Assembly (NCBI GenBank): GCA_023384675.1
Contig: JAHDVK010000024.1
Coordinates: 27,141-91,140 of the forward strand
DNA length: 64,000 bases
Direction of reading: 5' to 3'
Source of the DNA: Bryobacteraceae bacterium
GTDB taxonomy: Bacteria; Acidobacteriota; Terriglobia; Bryobacterales; Bryobacteraceae
How positions within the stretch are numbered: position 1 is the stretch's first letter; each line of letters starts with the position of its first letter. A program made the position numbers and the translations under genes. The notes beneath the pieces are model-generated. The model was not told the origin of the DNA. It did no database searches and worked only from the letters and a program-made list of their open reading frames with translations. This document shows positions 52,174-60,685 of the stretch, piece by piece.

Positions 52174-55173
52174 GTGGCGACAACAAAACACAAGGCGAAG
52201 AAGCCGGAACGAACCCTCGAACCGGAACCGGTAGAGCCGCCCGCGGGGCATGATGTCCCGGGTTTCCCCGTCGTCGGCATCGGCGCCTCGGCCGGAGGGC
52301 TGGCTGCGTTCGAAGCCTTCTTCTCCGGTATGCCCACCGACACCAATCCCGGCATGGCCTTTGTTCTGGTCCAGCACCTCGCCCCGGAACACAAGAGCAT
52401 ACTCACCGAACTGGTCAAGCGCTTTACCCGCATGCAGGTCTTCGAAGTAGTGGACGGGATGGTCGTCAAGCCCAACTGCACCTACATTATCCCGCCGAAC
52501 CGCGACATGGCCTTGCTCAACGGCACCCTCCAACTGCTCGAACCCGCTGCGCCGCGCGGCCACCGTCTGCCCATCGACTTCTTCTTCCGTTCGCTTGCTC
52601 AGGACCAGCGCGAACGGGCCATCGGTATCGTCCTATCGGGTACCGGCAGCGATGGCACGCAGGGCGTGCGGGCGATCAAGGGGGAAGGCGGCATGGTGAT
52701 GGCGCAGAACCCCAAATCCACCGAATACGACGGCATGCCCGCCAGCGCCATTGCCACCGGCCTCGTCGACTATGTGCTGCCGGCCGCCGAGATGCCGGCC
52801 CAGGTCATTGCTTACGTCGCGCACGTGTTCGGAAGAACACCGCGTCCGGTCACTCCTCCGGCCCCCAAATCCGAAGACGCGATGAAAAAGATCTTCCTCC
52901 TGCTGCGCGCCCAGACCGGTCACGACTTTTCCCGATACAAACAAAGCACCATCATCCGCCGCGTCGAACGCCGCCTGGCCGTCCACCAGATCGAGCGGCT
53001 GGACGAGTACGTCCGCTATTTGCAGGAGAACCCCGCCGATGTCGAGGCGCTCTTCCGCGACCTCTTGATCGGCGTCACCGGTTTCTTCCGTGACCCGGAT
53101 GCGTTCACAGCTCTCCAGGAACAGGCCATCCCGCAACTTTTTGCCGGAAAATCCCGGGGCGCTTCGATTCGCGTCTGGGTGCCCGGCTGCTCCACTGGCG
53201 AGGAAGCCTATTCCCTCGCCATCCTGCTCCAGGAGCGAATGGAGGAGCTCAGGCAGAACTACAAACTGCACGTGTTTGCCACCGACATCGACCGCAGCGC
53301 CATCGAATCTGCACGCGCCGGCGTCTACCCCGTCAGCATTGCCGGCGATGTCTCGCCCGAGCGCCTCGCGCGCTTCTTCGCCCAGGAGCCCGACGGCACC
53401 GCCTTCCGCATCCAGAAAAGCATCCGCGACTCCGTCATCTTTTCCGAGCAGGACGTCATCAAAGATCCGCCGTTTTCCAAGCTCGACCTGATCAGTTGCC
53501 GCAACCTGCTCATCTATATGGGAGGCGAACTGCAAAAGAAGCTCATTCCCCTCTTCCACTACGCCTTGAACCCCGGCGGCATGCTGTTCCTGGGCACCTC
53601 GGAGACCGTGGGCGAGTTCGTGGACGTGTTTGCCACGCTGGATCGCAGGCAAAAGCTGTATCAACGCAAAACAGAGGTTGCCGGCGCGCGCCATCCGGGC
53701 TTTCTACCGCTTCTGCGGGAAGAGGGACCCGTCGCGCGGCCCTCCGGGAAAGCACCCGAGCAAGGCAGGCTCCCGGTACGCGAACTGGCTGAGCGGGTCC
53801 TCCTCGGCCAGTATGCCCCGCCCGGTGCGGTTGTCAATGAACGCGGCGACATCATTTACCTCCACGGCCGCACCGGTAAGTACCTGGAACCGGCCCCGGG
53901 CGACGCCGGCATGAACATCCTCAAAATGGCCCGTGAAGGGTTGCGGCCCGACTTGGCCACCGCCCTGCACAAAGCGGTCGCCCTCAATGCCCCGGTGCGC
54001 CACCCGGGCCTGCGGATTAAAACCAACGGCGACTTCGCAATCGCCAATCTGACCGTTCAGCCGGTGCCCGCCGGCCCGGATTCAGGCCTCGCCGCCAGGC
54101 TGTACCTCGTCGTCTTCGAGGACGCCCCAGCCGCCGGCCCGCCAGTCTTTGAAACCGCCGCCGTCCCGGCTGCGGGCGGCGAGGCCGGCCAGGTAACCAC
54201 AGAGGAAGATGCGCGCGTCGCCGCCCTCAAGCAGGAACTGCGGGCCAAGGAGGAATATCTCCAGACCACCAACGAGGAACTCGCGACTTCCAACGAAGAA
54301 CTCAAATCCGCCAACGAGGAAATGCAGTCCGTCAACGAGGAACTGCAATCCACCAACGAGGAACTCGAAACCTCCAAGGAAGAATTGCAGTCCGTCAACG
54401 AAGAGTTGGCCACCGTCAACGCCGAACTGCAAAACAAGGTCGCCGATCTGTCACGCTCCAACAACGACATGAGCAACCTGCTGGCCGGCACCGGTATCGG
54501 CACCATCTTTGTGGACCATCAACTGCGCATCCAGCGCTTCACCCCCGCCGCTGCTCAGGTCATCAACCTCATCCTGTCCGACGTCGGCCGGCCTGTCGGC
54601 CACATCGTCTCCAACCTCGTGGCCTATGATCGCCTCGTGGCCGACGTGCGGGAGGTGCTCGACAGCCTGGTGCCAAAGGAACTGGAAGCGCAGACTCATG
54701 CGGGCGCGTGGTACCTGCTTCGCATTCGCCCCTATCGGACCCTGGAGAATGTAATCGAGGGGGCGGTCATCACTTTCACGGAGATTACGGAGCACAAAAA
54801 GATGCAGGCCGCACTGCGCGAGTCGGAGGATGTGCGGCGTCTGGCGGTGGTCGTGCGGGACGCGCACGATGCCATCGTGGTGCAGGACTTGGAGGGTCAA
54901 ATCCTGTCCTGGAATCCGGGGGCGGAAAGGTTGTACGGCTGGACTGAAGCCGAGGCATTGGCAATGAATATTCGGGACCTGATCCCGGAAGGTCGGTCGG
55001 AGGAAGCATTGGCCGTGCTGCGGCAACTGAGCCGGGCCGAGGTGATCGAGGCGTACCGCATGCAACGGATCACCAAAGACGGCCGGATCGTGGATGTTTG
55101 GCTGACCGCCACCGCGCTTGTAAACGACTCCGGAACTGTGTACGCCGTTGCCACGACCGAGAGAAAGGCCTGA
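52174..55173 (+). CDS. CheB-CheR-PAS fusion signalling protein
   Basis: The 999-residue cytoplasmic protein has a CheB methylesterase domain at about 28-215 with Ser39 (GIGASAGGLAAF), His68 (VQHLAPEHKS) and Asp160 (GTGSDGTQG). A CheR methyltransferase domain spans about 235-500, with VPGCSTGEEAYSLAI near 336 and ISCRNLLIYM. A long coiled coil at 684-765 has repeating ELQSTNEELETSKEEL-type units, followed by two PAS domains (about 770-870 and 880-999). All CheB catalytic residues are present. It starts at GTG 52174 after GGGAG. Such fusions are found outside chemotaxis operons. The hybrid kinase starts 8 bp downstream. Confidence 0.9.
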   Translation: MATTKHKAKKPERTLEPEPVEPPAGHDVPGFPVVGIGASAGGLAAFEAFFSGMPTDTNPGMAFVLVQHLAPEHKSILTELVKRFTRMQVFEVVDGMVVKPNCTYIIPPNRDMALLNGTLQLLEPAAPRGHRLPIDFFFRSLAQDQRERAIGIVLSGTGSDGTQGVRAIKGEGGMVMAQNPKSTEYDGMPASAIATGLVDYVLPAAEMPAQVIAYVAHVFGRTPRPVTPPAPKSEDAMKKIFLLLRAQTGHDFSRYKQSTIIRRVERRLAVHQIERLDEYVRYLQENPADVEALFRDLLIGVTGFFRDPDAFTALQEQAIPQLFAGKSRGASIRVWVPGCSTGEEAYSLAILLQERMEELRQNYKLHVFATDIDRSAIESARAGVYPVSIAGDVSPERLARFFAQEPDGTAFRIQKSIRDSVIFSEQDVIKDPPFSKLDLISCRNLLIYMGGELQKKLIPLFHYALNPGGMLFLGTSETVGEFVDVFATLDRRQKLYQRKTEVAGARHPGFLPLLREEGPVARPSGKAPEQGRLPVRELAERVLLGQYAPPGAVVNERGDIIYLHGRTGKYLEPAPGDAGMNILKMAREGLRPDLATALHKAVALNAPVRHPGLRIKTNGDFAIANLTVQPVPAGPDSGLAARLYLVVFEDAPAAGPPVFETAAVPAAGGEAGQVTTEEDARVAALKQELRAKEEYLQTTNEELATSNEELKSANEEMQSVNEELQSTNEELETSKEELQSVNEELATVNAELQNKVADLSRSNNDMSNLLAGTGIGTIFVDHQLRIQRFTPAAAQVINLILSDVGRPVGHIVSNLVAYDRLVADVREVLDSLVPKELEAQTHAGAWYLLRIRPYRTLENVIEGAVITFTEITEHKKMQAALRESEDVRRLAVVVRDAHDAIVVQDLEGQILSWNPGAERLYGWTEAEALAMNIRDLIPEGRSEEALAVLRQLSRAEVIEAYRMQRITKDGRIVDVWLTATALVNDSGTVYAVATTERKA
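54250..54440 (+). repeat. heptad repeat coding region (coiled coil)
   Basis: Consecutive 21-nt units encode variants of EEL-x-S/T-x-N (ELATSNEELKSANEEMQSVN and onward), linking the CheR and PAS domains. The underlying DNA is repetitive, with AACGAGGAACTC-like units. This is typical of the linker in CheB-CheR-PAS proteins and likely transmits conformational signals. Confidence 0.8.
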
Positions 55174-55181
55174 TCAGAGTC

Positions 55182-56993
55182 ATGACTCCGGAAGACACCC
55201 CCTCAAATCGGAACCTCGGCCGCAGCAGCAAGTCCACAAGCTCCTCCGAAACAGACTCCCAAGCCCTACGCAGGCGGGCGGAGGCGCTGGCGGGTGATAT
55301 AGCCCGCAAGCTGCCGGAAAGTGCGGAGGATCAGTTGCCCGAGGCAGCGCAGCAGGCGCTTCACGAATTGCGGGTCCATCAGATCGAACTGGAGATGCAG
55401 AACGAGGAACTGCGCCGGATTCAAGAGGAACTGGAACTCACGCGGGCGCGGTATTTCGACCTGTACGACCTCGCGCCAGTGGGCTATTTCACGCTGAGCG
55501 AAGCGGGGTTGATTCTAGAGACCAACTTGACCGCCACCAAACTGCTTGGCGTGCCCAGAGGCGATCTGGTCAAGCAACCCTTATCCAGTTTCATCCTCCC
55601 CGAGGACCAGGACATTCACTACCGGCGGCGCAAACAGCTCCTGGAAACGGCAGCGCCGCAGTCGTGGGAATTGCGGCTTTTGAGGAAGGACGCCGCGCCC
55701 TTCTGGGCGCGGGTCCAGGCAACCATAGCGCGGGACACTGACGGCGCTTCCGTTTGGCGCGTTGTGGTGAGCGACATCACCGAAACCAAACGCACCCAGG
55801 AAGAGAAGGCGGCGCTCGAGGCGCAAAACCGTCAGTTGCAGAAAGCCGAAGGATTGGGACGCATGGCGGGGGCCTTAGCTCACAAATTCAACAACCTTCT
55901 CACGGCGGTGATGGGAAACCTGGAACTGGCCATTGGCGGCTTGCCAAAGGTTGGAGGGCCCGCGGGACACCTGACGAACGCGTTGCGCGCCGCCGGCGAC
56001 GCCGCGGAAATCAGCAAACTCATGCTGACCTGCGTAGGACAAACGAGTGCTCAACCCAAGCCGCTGGATCTTTCCGCAGCCTGCAGCCGAAGCCTCCCCC
56101 TGCTGCGCGCCGCCATTCCAGCAGGCATGGTCCTGGATGCTGATCTGCCCTCCCCCGGTCCGCCCATCAACGCAGATGCAAACCAGTTACAACAAGCCCT
56201 GACGAACCTGGTCATCAATGCCTGGGAGGCGGGAATTGACGGCCGGGGCGTTGTTCGCATAGCCGTCAAGACGGTTCTGCCGGAGGATATCCCTGCATCG
56301 CGACGCTACCCCGTTGATTGGATGCCCCGCGAGCAGGCCTATGCTTGCCTCGAAGTGGCGGACGCAGGCAGGGGGATCCCGGACGAGGATCTCGAAAAAC
56401 TCTTCGACCCGTTCTTCACCAGCAAATCTCTGGGCAGGGGCCTGGGTTTGCCAGTGGTTCTTGGAATTGTGCGGACGCACGCCGGCGCCGTCACGGTGGA
56501 AACCAAGCCAGGCCGGGGGAGCGCGTTCCGAATCTTCCTTCCATTGCTGGTCGAAAAATTGCAAGGACCATCAAGCAAGGAGGAGCAACCCGTGGAGGCC
56601 GATGCAGGCGGAACCATCCTTCTGGTCGAAGACGAGCCGGACGTGCGCAAACTGGGCGGAGAGGTGCTCATGAGCCTTGGGTTCACGGTGCTTCTGGCAA
56701 AGGACGGCGTCGAGGCGGTCGAGGTGTTCCGGCAGCACCAGGATGAAGTTCGATGCGTCCTGAGCGATTTGACCATGCCACGCATGAACGGCTGGGAGAC
56801 ATTGGCTGCGCTGCGTAAGCTGGCGCCCGGCCTCCCGGTGATCCTCGCCAGCGGCTACGATGAAGCACATGCAATGGCCGGCGGCCATCCTGAACGGCCC
56901 CAGGCATTCCTGAGTAAACCATATCGTGTCCAGGAGCTTCGCGATGCGATCAGCCGCGCCCTGGCACACGGGAAAAAATCGACCCGATCTTGA
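55182..56993 (+). CDS. PAS hybrid histidine kinase with C-terminal receiver
   Basis: The 603-residue soluble protein begins with an N-terminal helix region (HELRVHQIELEMQNEELRRI). A PAS domain follows (RYFDLYDLAPVGYFTLSEAG, LLGVPRGDLVKQPLSSFILP, then PFWARVQATIARDTDGASVW). A HisKA-like segment has His234 (LAHKFNNLLTAVMGNLELA). The ATPase domain has NLVINAWEAG, VADAGRGIP and GLGLPVVLGIVRTHAG. A receiver at about 475-595 has phosphoacceptor Asp529 and Lys579. All key residues are present. ATG 55182 lies 8 bp after the CheB-CheR gene, so the two are probably co-transcribed. Its first 190 residues are close to those of the 57027 protein. Confidence 0.9.
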   Translation: MTPEDTPSNRNLGRSSKSTSSSETDSQALRRRAEALAGDIARKLPESAEDQLPEAAQQALHELRVHQIELEMQNEELRRIQEELELTRARYFDLYDLAPVGYFTLSEAGLILETNLTATKLLGVPRGDLVKQPLSSFILPEDQDIHYRRRKQLLETAAPQSWELRLLRKDAAPFWARVQATIARDTDGASVWRVVVSDITETKRTQEEKAALEAQNRQLQKAEGLGRMAGALAHKFNNLLTAVMGNLELAIGGLPKVGGPAGHLTNALRAAGDAAEISKLMLTCVGQTSAQPKPLDLSAACSRSLPLLRAAIPAGMVLDADLPSPGPPINADANQLQQALTNLVINAWEAGIDGRGVVRIAVKTVLPEDIPASRRYPVDWMPREQAYACLEVADAGRGIPDEDLEKLFDPFFTSKSLGRGLGLPVVLGIVRTHAGAVTVETKPGRGSAFRIFLPLLVEKLQGPSSKEEQPVEADAGGTILLVEDEPDVRKLGGEVLMSLGFTVLLAKDGVEAVEVFRQHQDEVRCVLSDLTMPRMNGWETLAALRKLAPGLPVILASGYDEAHAMAGGHPERPQAFLSKPYRVQELRDAISRALAHGKKSTRS

Positions 56994-57026
56994 GATCTGA
57001 GCAGCGGGGAACGAAACGGAAGCATC

Positions 57027-57848
57027 ATGGCTAAAACAAAGCGCAACGCAAAGAAACCGGAAGACTCGCCCGAAGCAGACTCCGGGCACGATCTACGTAA
57101 GCGGGCCGAGGCTCTAGCCAGCGAGGCGCCGCAAGACTTGGATGCGCTATCGCCGGAAGCAGCGCGGCGGGCACTTCACGAGTTGCGGGTGCATCAGATC
57201 GAGCTGGAGATGCAGAACGAAGAACTGAGCCGGGCGCAGGAGGAACTGGAAGCCTCGCGGGCGCGGTACTTCGACCTGTACGACCTGGCGCCGGTGGGCT
57301 ACTTCACGCTCAGCCAAGAAGGGTCGATTCTGGAGGCCAATCTAACGGCCGCCAAGCTGCTTGGCGTGCCGAGAGCCGATCTGGTCAAGCAACCCCTATC
57401 CAGGTTCATCCTCCCCGAGGACCAGGACATTCACTACCGGCAGCGCAAGAAACTCCTGGAAACGGGAGCGCCTCAGTCCTGGGAACTGCGGCTGTTGAGG
57501 AAGGACGCCGAGCCCTTCTGGGCGCGGATGGAAGCCGCCTTCGCGCGGGACACTGACGGCGCTTCCGTTTGGCGCGCCACCGTGACCGACATCACCGAAA
57601 AGAAGCGGGCAGAGCAGTTGATCCAGGCTCACAGCGACGAGCTTCATGAATTCGCTCATGCGCTTTCGCACGACCTTCAGCAACCGCTGCGTACGGTGAT
57701 CAATCTCACTCAGATCCTGTCAGAGCAGTACCAAGGAAAGCTGGGCGAAACCAAGGACAAGTATTTCGCTCATTGCATCGAGAGCGCCTTGAAAATGGAC
57801 GTCCTTCTTAAGGGCCTCCTGGAATACCTGCGTTACCGGGCGCGCTAG
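57027..57848 (+). CDS. PAS-HisKA protein without an ATPase domain
   Basis: The 273-residue protein has a short basic N-terminus like that of the CheB-CheR protein (KTKRNAKKPE). The same helix and PAS region as the hybrid kinase follows, nearly identical over about 170 residues, and then a HisKA domain with phosphoacceptor His215 (FAHALSHDLQQPLRTVINLTQIL). The protein ends at EYLRYRAR with no HATPase domain, and the DNA beyond 57848 does not continue one. It could be phosphorylated in trans, act as a phosphotransfer protein, or block the kinase by heterodimerising; a truncated gene is also possible. It lies 33 bp after the hybrid kinase. Confidence 0.82.
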   Translation: MAKTKRNAKKPEDSPEADSGHDLRKRAEALASEAPQDLDALSPEAARRALHELRVHQIELEMQNEELSRAQEELEASRARYFDLYDLAPVGYFTLSQEGSILEANLTAAKLLGVPRADLVKQPLSRFILPEDQDIHYRQRKKLLETGAPQSWELRLLRKDAEPFWARMEAAFARDTDGASVWRATVTDITEKKRAEQLIQAHSDELHEFAHALSHDLQQPLRTVINLTQILSEQYQGKLGETKDKYFAHCIESALKMDVLLKGLLEYLRYRAR

Positions 57849-57900
57849 CCATCGCTGCGAGCCGGTGACTTTGTGCTTGGGGCCGCGCGCTGACCGTAGT

Positions 57901-57914
57901 TGGTCAATTGACCA
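57901..57914. promoter_or_regulatory. inverted repeat TGGTCA-AT-TGACCA, candidate operator of the second PRC-barrel gene
   Basis: A perfect 14-bp palindrome lies 242 nt before the PRC-barrel ATG at 58157. It has the same flanks as the 15482 site (TGACCGT upstream, ATGGTTA downstream). The paired occurrence before two paralogous genes and the related sites at 58855 and 47229 make a shared regulator likely. Confidence 0.62.
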
Positions 57915-58156
57915 CCAATGGTTAGGTCCTCTCTCCTGCTGACTGCCTTGAATGGCCGTTGAAACGGTTCTCTTGGGTCTTCCTCTGTGTGCGATCAGAG
58001 GGATATCCCAATGGCAATCAATCTGCTCAGGGAAGGTCCAGGGATGAAGCGAGTTCGTGGCCTTCCCATCTCCGCCGTGCCCGAAGTCTGGCGGGGATCC
58101 CGCATGGTGTTTGGTCTTGTGACTCGTCAATCCCAAACTCAACAAAGGACGTTATC

Positions 58157-58537
58157 ATGCAACAGACAAAAGCCGCTCCCGGCACTCTCCAGAAACGGAT
58201 TCTCTCGGCGGACACGCTCACCGGCGACACTGTGGTTAACCGCCGCAATGAGGAACTCGGCAAGATCGAGCATATGATGATCGACATTGAGAGCGGCCGC
58301 GTGGTCTACGCGGTTCTCTCCTTCGGCGGCTTCCTGGGGATGGGCGACAAACTCTTCGCCATCCCTTGGAAGGCCCTCACGATCGACCTGCCACAGAAGC
58401 GGTTCGTTCTCGATGTTGAACGGGAGAGACTGGAACAAGCTCCCGGTTTTGACAAATCGAATTGGCCGGACATGGCTGACCGCAAGTGGGGCGAAGGCGT
58501 GTACAAGTACTACGGCGCCATGAGCCATTGGAGCTAA
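58157..58537 (+). CDS. PRC-barrel domain protein (copy 2)
   Basis: The 126-residue paralogue of the 15764-16138 protein has ILSADTLTGDTVVNRRNEEL, GKIEHMMIDIESGRVVYAVL, GDKLFAIPWKALTIDLPQKR and the tail GFDKSNWPDM...YKYYG. CAACAAAGGAC before the ATG is shared with copy 1. In both leaders a conserved ATGAAGCGA...CTTCG-type stretch and a GTCAATCCCAA block lie between operator and gene, so the whole unit was duplicated. The role is unknown; PRC-barrel proteins often appear in stress clusters. Confidence 0.85.
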   Translation: MQQTKAAPGTLQKRILSADTLTGDTVVNRRNEELGKIEHMMIDIESGRVVYAVLSFGGFLGMGDKLFAIPWKALTIDLPQKRFVLDVERERLEQAPGFDKSNWPDMADRKWGEGVYKYYGAMSHWS

Positions 58538-58606
58538 TCGCACAGAATGGCCACGGCAGTTGCCGCCCGGCGGGCGTCGGTTGAGGCATCTGCCTCTAGC
58601 ACCCTG

Positions 58607-58648
58607 CTCCCGGGCTCCGGGCGATTCCCGGAGCCCGGAGCCCGGGAG
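58607..58648 (+). terminator. very stable GC-rich hairpin after the second PRC-barrel gene
   Basis: CTCCCGGGCTCCGGG at 58607-58621 pairs perfectly with CCCGGAGCCCGGGAG at 58634-58648, a 15-bp stem around 12 nt. The loop and 3' arm contain a duplicated CCCGGAG, so a second register (58627-58638) competes. There is no T-run. It lies 69 nt after the stop codon, so it may be a terminator or 3' stabiliser, or an element of the following gene's leader. Confidence 0.5.
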
Positions 58649-58854
58649 AGTGGACATAAGCCACCCGGGACCTCCTTCGGGCAGCCCCCAGGACGAGTCC
58701 AGAGACAGCGCTGACCTCCGCCACAGGCCGGCCCTTCCCGAATGTTGTAACCAGCCGGATCCGTGAATCACCGGGCTCCCGGAGGACAGGACTCGTGGGC
58801 GATGTCCCGTGCGGCAGGGAGAGCGTGCAGGGCCGGTCGGGGAGTGGCCACTCC

Positions 58855-58868
58855 CGGTCAACTGACCA
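58855..58868. promoter_or_regulatory. inverted repeat CGGTCA-AC-TGACCA, candidate operator of the BON lipoprotein gene
   Basis: It has the same GGTCA-N2-TGACC core as the sites before both PRC-barrel genes, and the outer bases match the 47229 site. It lies 151 nt before the BON lipoprotein ATG at 59020. The downstream GTTAC echoes the GGTTA after the other copies. Confidence 0.58.
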
Positions 58869-59019
58869 CATTTCGTTACTGAGGTAAGGCTTCACTCGTG
58901 TTGGAGGCGGCCGGCACTGCCTCATTCGATGGGACATCCTGACGCCGGTCTCCACTGCCCTCTATTCGGCCATTCCCCTGCTCTCTGTTCAGTGACCGGT
59001 GTTGTTGGAAAGGAAGATT

Positions 59020-59568
59020 ATGAAATTGCTCAAACCGTATCTGCAATTGCTGGCGGTTGTGGTCATTGGGACCATGGCCGCGTGTACAACCGCGACCACC
59101 AGGTCCGCTGACGTTTCAGACAGCATTCGCGCGTCGCTGAAACAGGCCGGATTTATGGACGTCTCGGTCAGCCAGGATCGTACCCTGGGCGTCGTCACCC
59201 TCGGTGGCAAAGTGGCCACCGGCGGCGACAAGATGAATGCCCAATCCCTCGCCCAGTCCATCGCGGGATCCCAGGTCGTGAAGAATGAGATCGCCGTAAT
59301 CGGGCCGGACAGCGCAAAAGATGACAGGCAGGTGAACTCGGATCTCGACGATGGGATCGGGAGCAATCTGAATGCAGCCCTCATTCAGAACAAACTTCAT
59401 GAAACCGTGAAATTCTCCGTCAAAAACCATGTCGTCACGCTCACAGGCGAGGCCGCTACGCAATCGGCGCGCGATCGCGCCACGGAGATCGCGGCAGCGG
59501 TTCCAAACGTGCATCAGGTCGTCAACGAAATGCAGGTGAAGGACCAAAAGGCAAGTTCGACGATGTAA
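59020..59568 (+). CDS. BON-domain lipoprotein (OsmY-like)
   Basis: The 182-residue exported protein has a signal peptide (MKLLKPYLQLLAVVVIGTMA) and likely lipid-modified Cys22 (GTMAAC). Two BON domains follow (SDSIRASLKQAGFMDVSVSQ to VKNEIAVIG; NAALIQNKLHETVKFSVKNH to VHQVVNEMQV). BON domains bind phospholipid and occur in osmotic or envelope stress proteins such as OsmY. GGAAAGGAAG precedes the ATG. The small membrane peptide at 59599 follows closely. The upstream inverted repeat at 58855 suggests control together with the PRC-barrel genes. Confidence 0.88.
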   Translation: MKLLKPYLQLLAVVVIGTMAACTTATTRSADVSDSIRASLKQAGFMDVSVSQDRTLGVVTLGGKVATGGDKMNAQSLAQSIAGSQVVKNEIAVIGPDSAKDDRQVNSDLDDGIGSNLNAALIQNKLHETVKFSVKNHVVTLTGEAATQSARDRATEIAAAVPNVHQVVNEMQVKDQKASSTM

Positions 59569-59598
59569 GCGCTCCGGATGCGCAGGAAGAAGACCGGT

Positions 59599-59676
59599 AT
59601 GGAAACCCTCTTGATCATTATCGTGGTCGTGTTATTGCTCGGCGGCGGGTGGGGATACTCCCGTTTTCGCAGATAG
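59599..59676 (+). CDS. 25-residue single-helix membrane peptide (DUF3309-like)
   Basis: The peptide is METLLIIIVVVLLLGGGWGY followed by SRFRR. It resembles the very short hydrophobic DUF3309-type proteins with LLLGGG-W-GYSR ends. AGGAAG at 59584-59589 is a good ribosome binding site. It lies 30 bp after the BON lipoprotein gene and is probably co-transcribed with it. The function is unknown. It is easily missed by gene finders because of its length. Confidence 0.6.
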   Translation: METLLIIIVVVLLLGGGWGYSRFRR

Positions 59677-59953
59677 CCCCTACCCGCCTCCGTTCATCCA
59701 GTTGCTTCAGATGCGCCCGGACCTTTTCGAACGACCGCCCCTGCTGTTCGATCAGGCCGGGCGCTTCTGCATGCTGGCAGCGCGGGATTACGTGGTACGC
59801 GTCTGACGCCTCCTCCCCAAACGGGGGCCAAACCGGGACCCGTTGACAGCTTTTGAAAGAAAATATGTCCCACGGAATCCACTACTTCGACAACACCGCC
59901 GCTCAGTCCTCCCCCCGGCTCTCTCCTGAAATCAGAATCGAGGGAGCAAACAA
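59677..59953. other. short gap without a recognised gene
   Basis: The 277-bp stretch shows only out-of-frame fragments. One plus-strand segment (RPDLFERPPLLFDQAGRFCM, about 59715-59775) reads like coding sequence and may be a gene remnant, but it has no clear start or partner. No promoter or hairpin stands out. Confidence 0.35.
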
Positions 59954-60577
59954 ATGTCTGAACACAATAAGGCCGAACAGGCCCGCATCAACGGAGCCAA
60001 ATCCAAGGGCCCTACTTCGAAGACCGGCAAACGCTGGTCTGCCCAGAATTCATTCAAAACCGGCCTCTATGCCAAAACCATCGAGGCCTTCCCCAAGGAA
60101 CTGCAGGACCACTACGACCAAATCCACCAGGCCTACCGCGAGGACTACTGCCCCGCCGATGCCATCGAAGACGATCTCGTCGCCCAAATGGCCTTCAATC
60201 GCACTCGCTACTTCCACTACATGGGCCTCCTCGCCCGGAATCTGGACAAATTCGAGGCCCTCGAACGCGCCATCGGGCAACTGGAACGAAGCTACATCCG
60301 GACCCTGAACTCGCTCGAATCCCGCCGCCGCCAGCACCCCCAGTTGGCCAAGCCCAGCAAGATCATCGTCGAATGGATCGACCCCCGGACCGGCGAACCC
60401 TGGCGCCCCGAACTCGAGAACCAGATCAAAAAAAACGAAGAAACGAACCCACCACCTCCAACAAAACAAAACACCGAGTCCCGTCAGGTCCGCCACCGCG
60501 CTGAACGGAAAAAGCGGCGCCTGGCCCTGAAAAACTGCCCGAGCCGGGATCGCCTGCCTGGTGAAGTTCTGAGTTAG
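59954..60577 (+). CDS. NGAKSKGPTS-type conserved hypothetical protein
   Basis: The 207-residue basic, Gln/Lys-rich protein has an N-terminal motif NGAKSKGPTSKTGKRWSAQN followed by FKTGLYAKT. This is typical of a family often present in several copies in Acidobacteriota and Planctomycetes genomes. A helical middle part (LVAQMAFNRTRYFHYMGLLA) and a low-complexity basic C-terminus follow. The function is unknown; a link to mobile DNA or nucleic-acid binding has not been shown. No operon partner is evident. Confidence 0.7.
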   Translation: MSEHNKAEQARINGAKSKGPTSKTGKRWSAQNSFKTGLYAKTIEAFPKELQDHYDQIHQAYREDYCPADAIEDDLVAQMAFNRTRYFHYMGLLARNLDKFEALERAIGQLERSYIRTLNSLESRRRQHPQLAKPSKIIVEWIDPRTGEPWRPELENQIKKNEETNPPPPTKQNTESRQVRHRAERKKRRLALKNCPSRDRLPGEVLS

Positions 60578-60685
60578 CGAACGATGGAAGCGGGAGCGGA
60601 GGAGATTCGTTTGGCCCTCGACATGCACTTAACTCAATCGCGGATCGAGTCTGGTGCTGGCGCCGGATCTGTATCGAGGATCATC

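Noticed and set aside
52174..57848. A chemotaxis operon
   Set aside because: CheB and CheR domains are fused to PAS domains, and no CheA, CheW or receptor gene is present.
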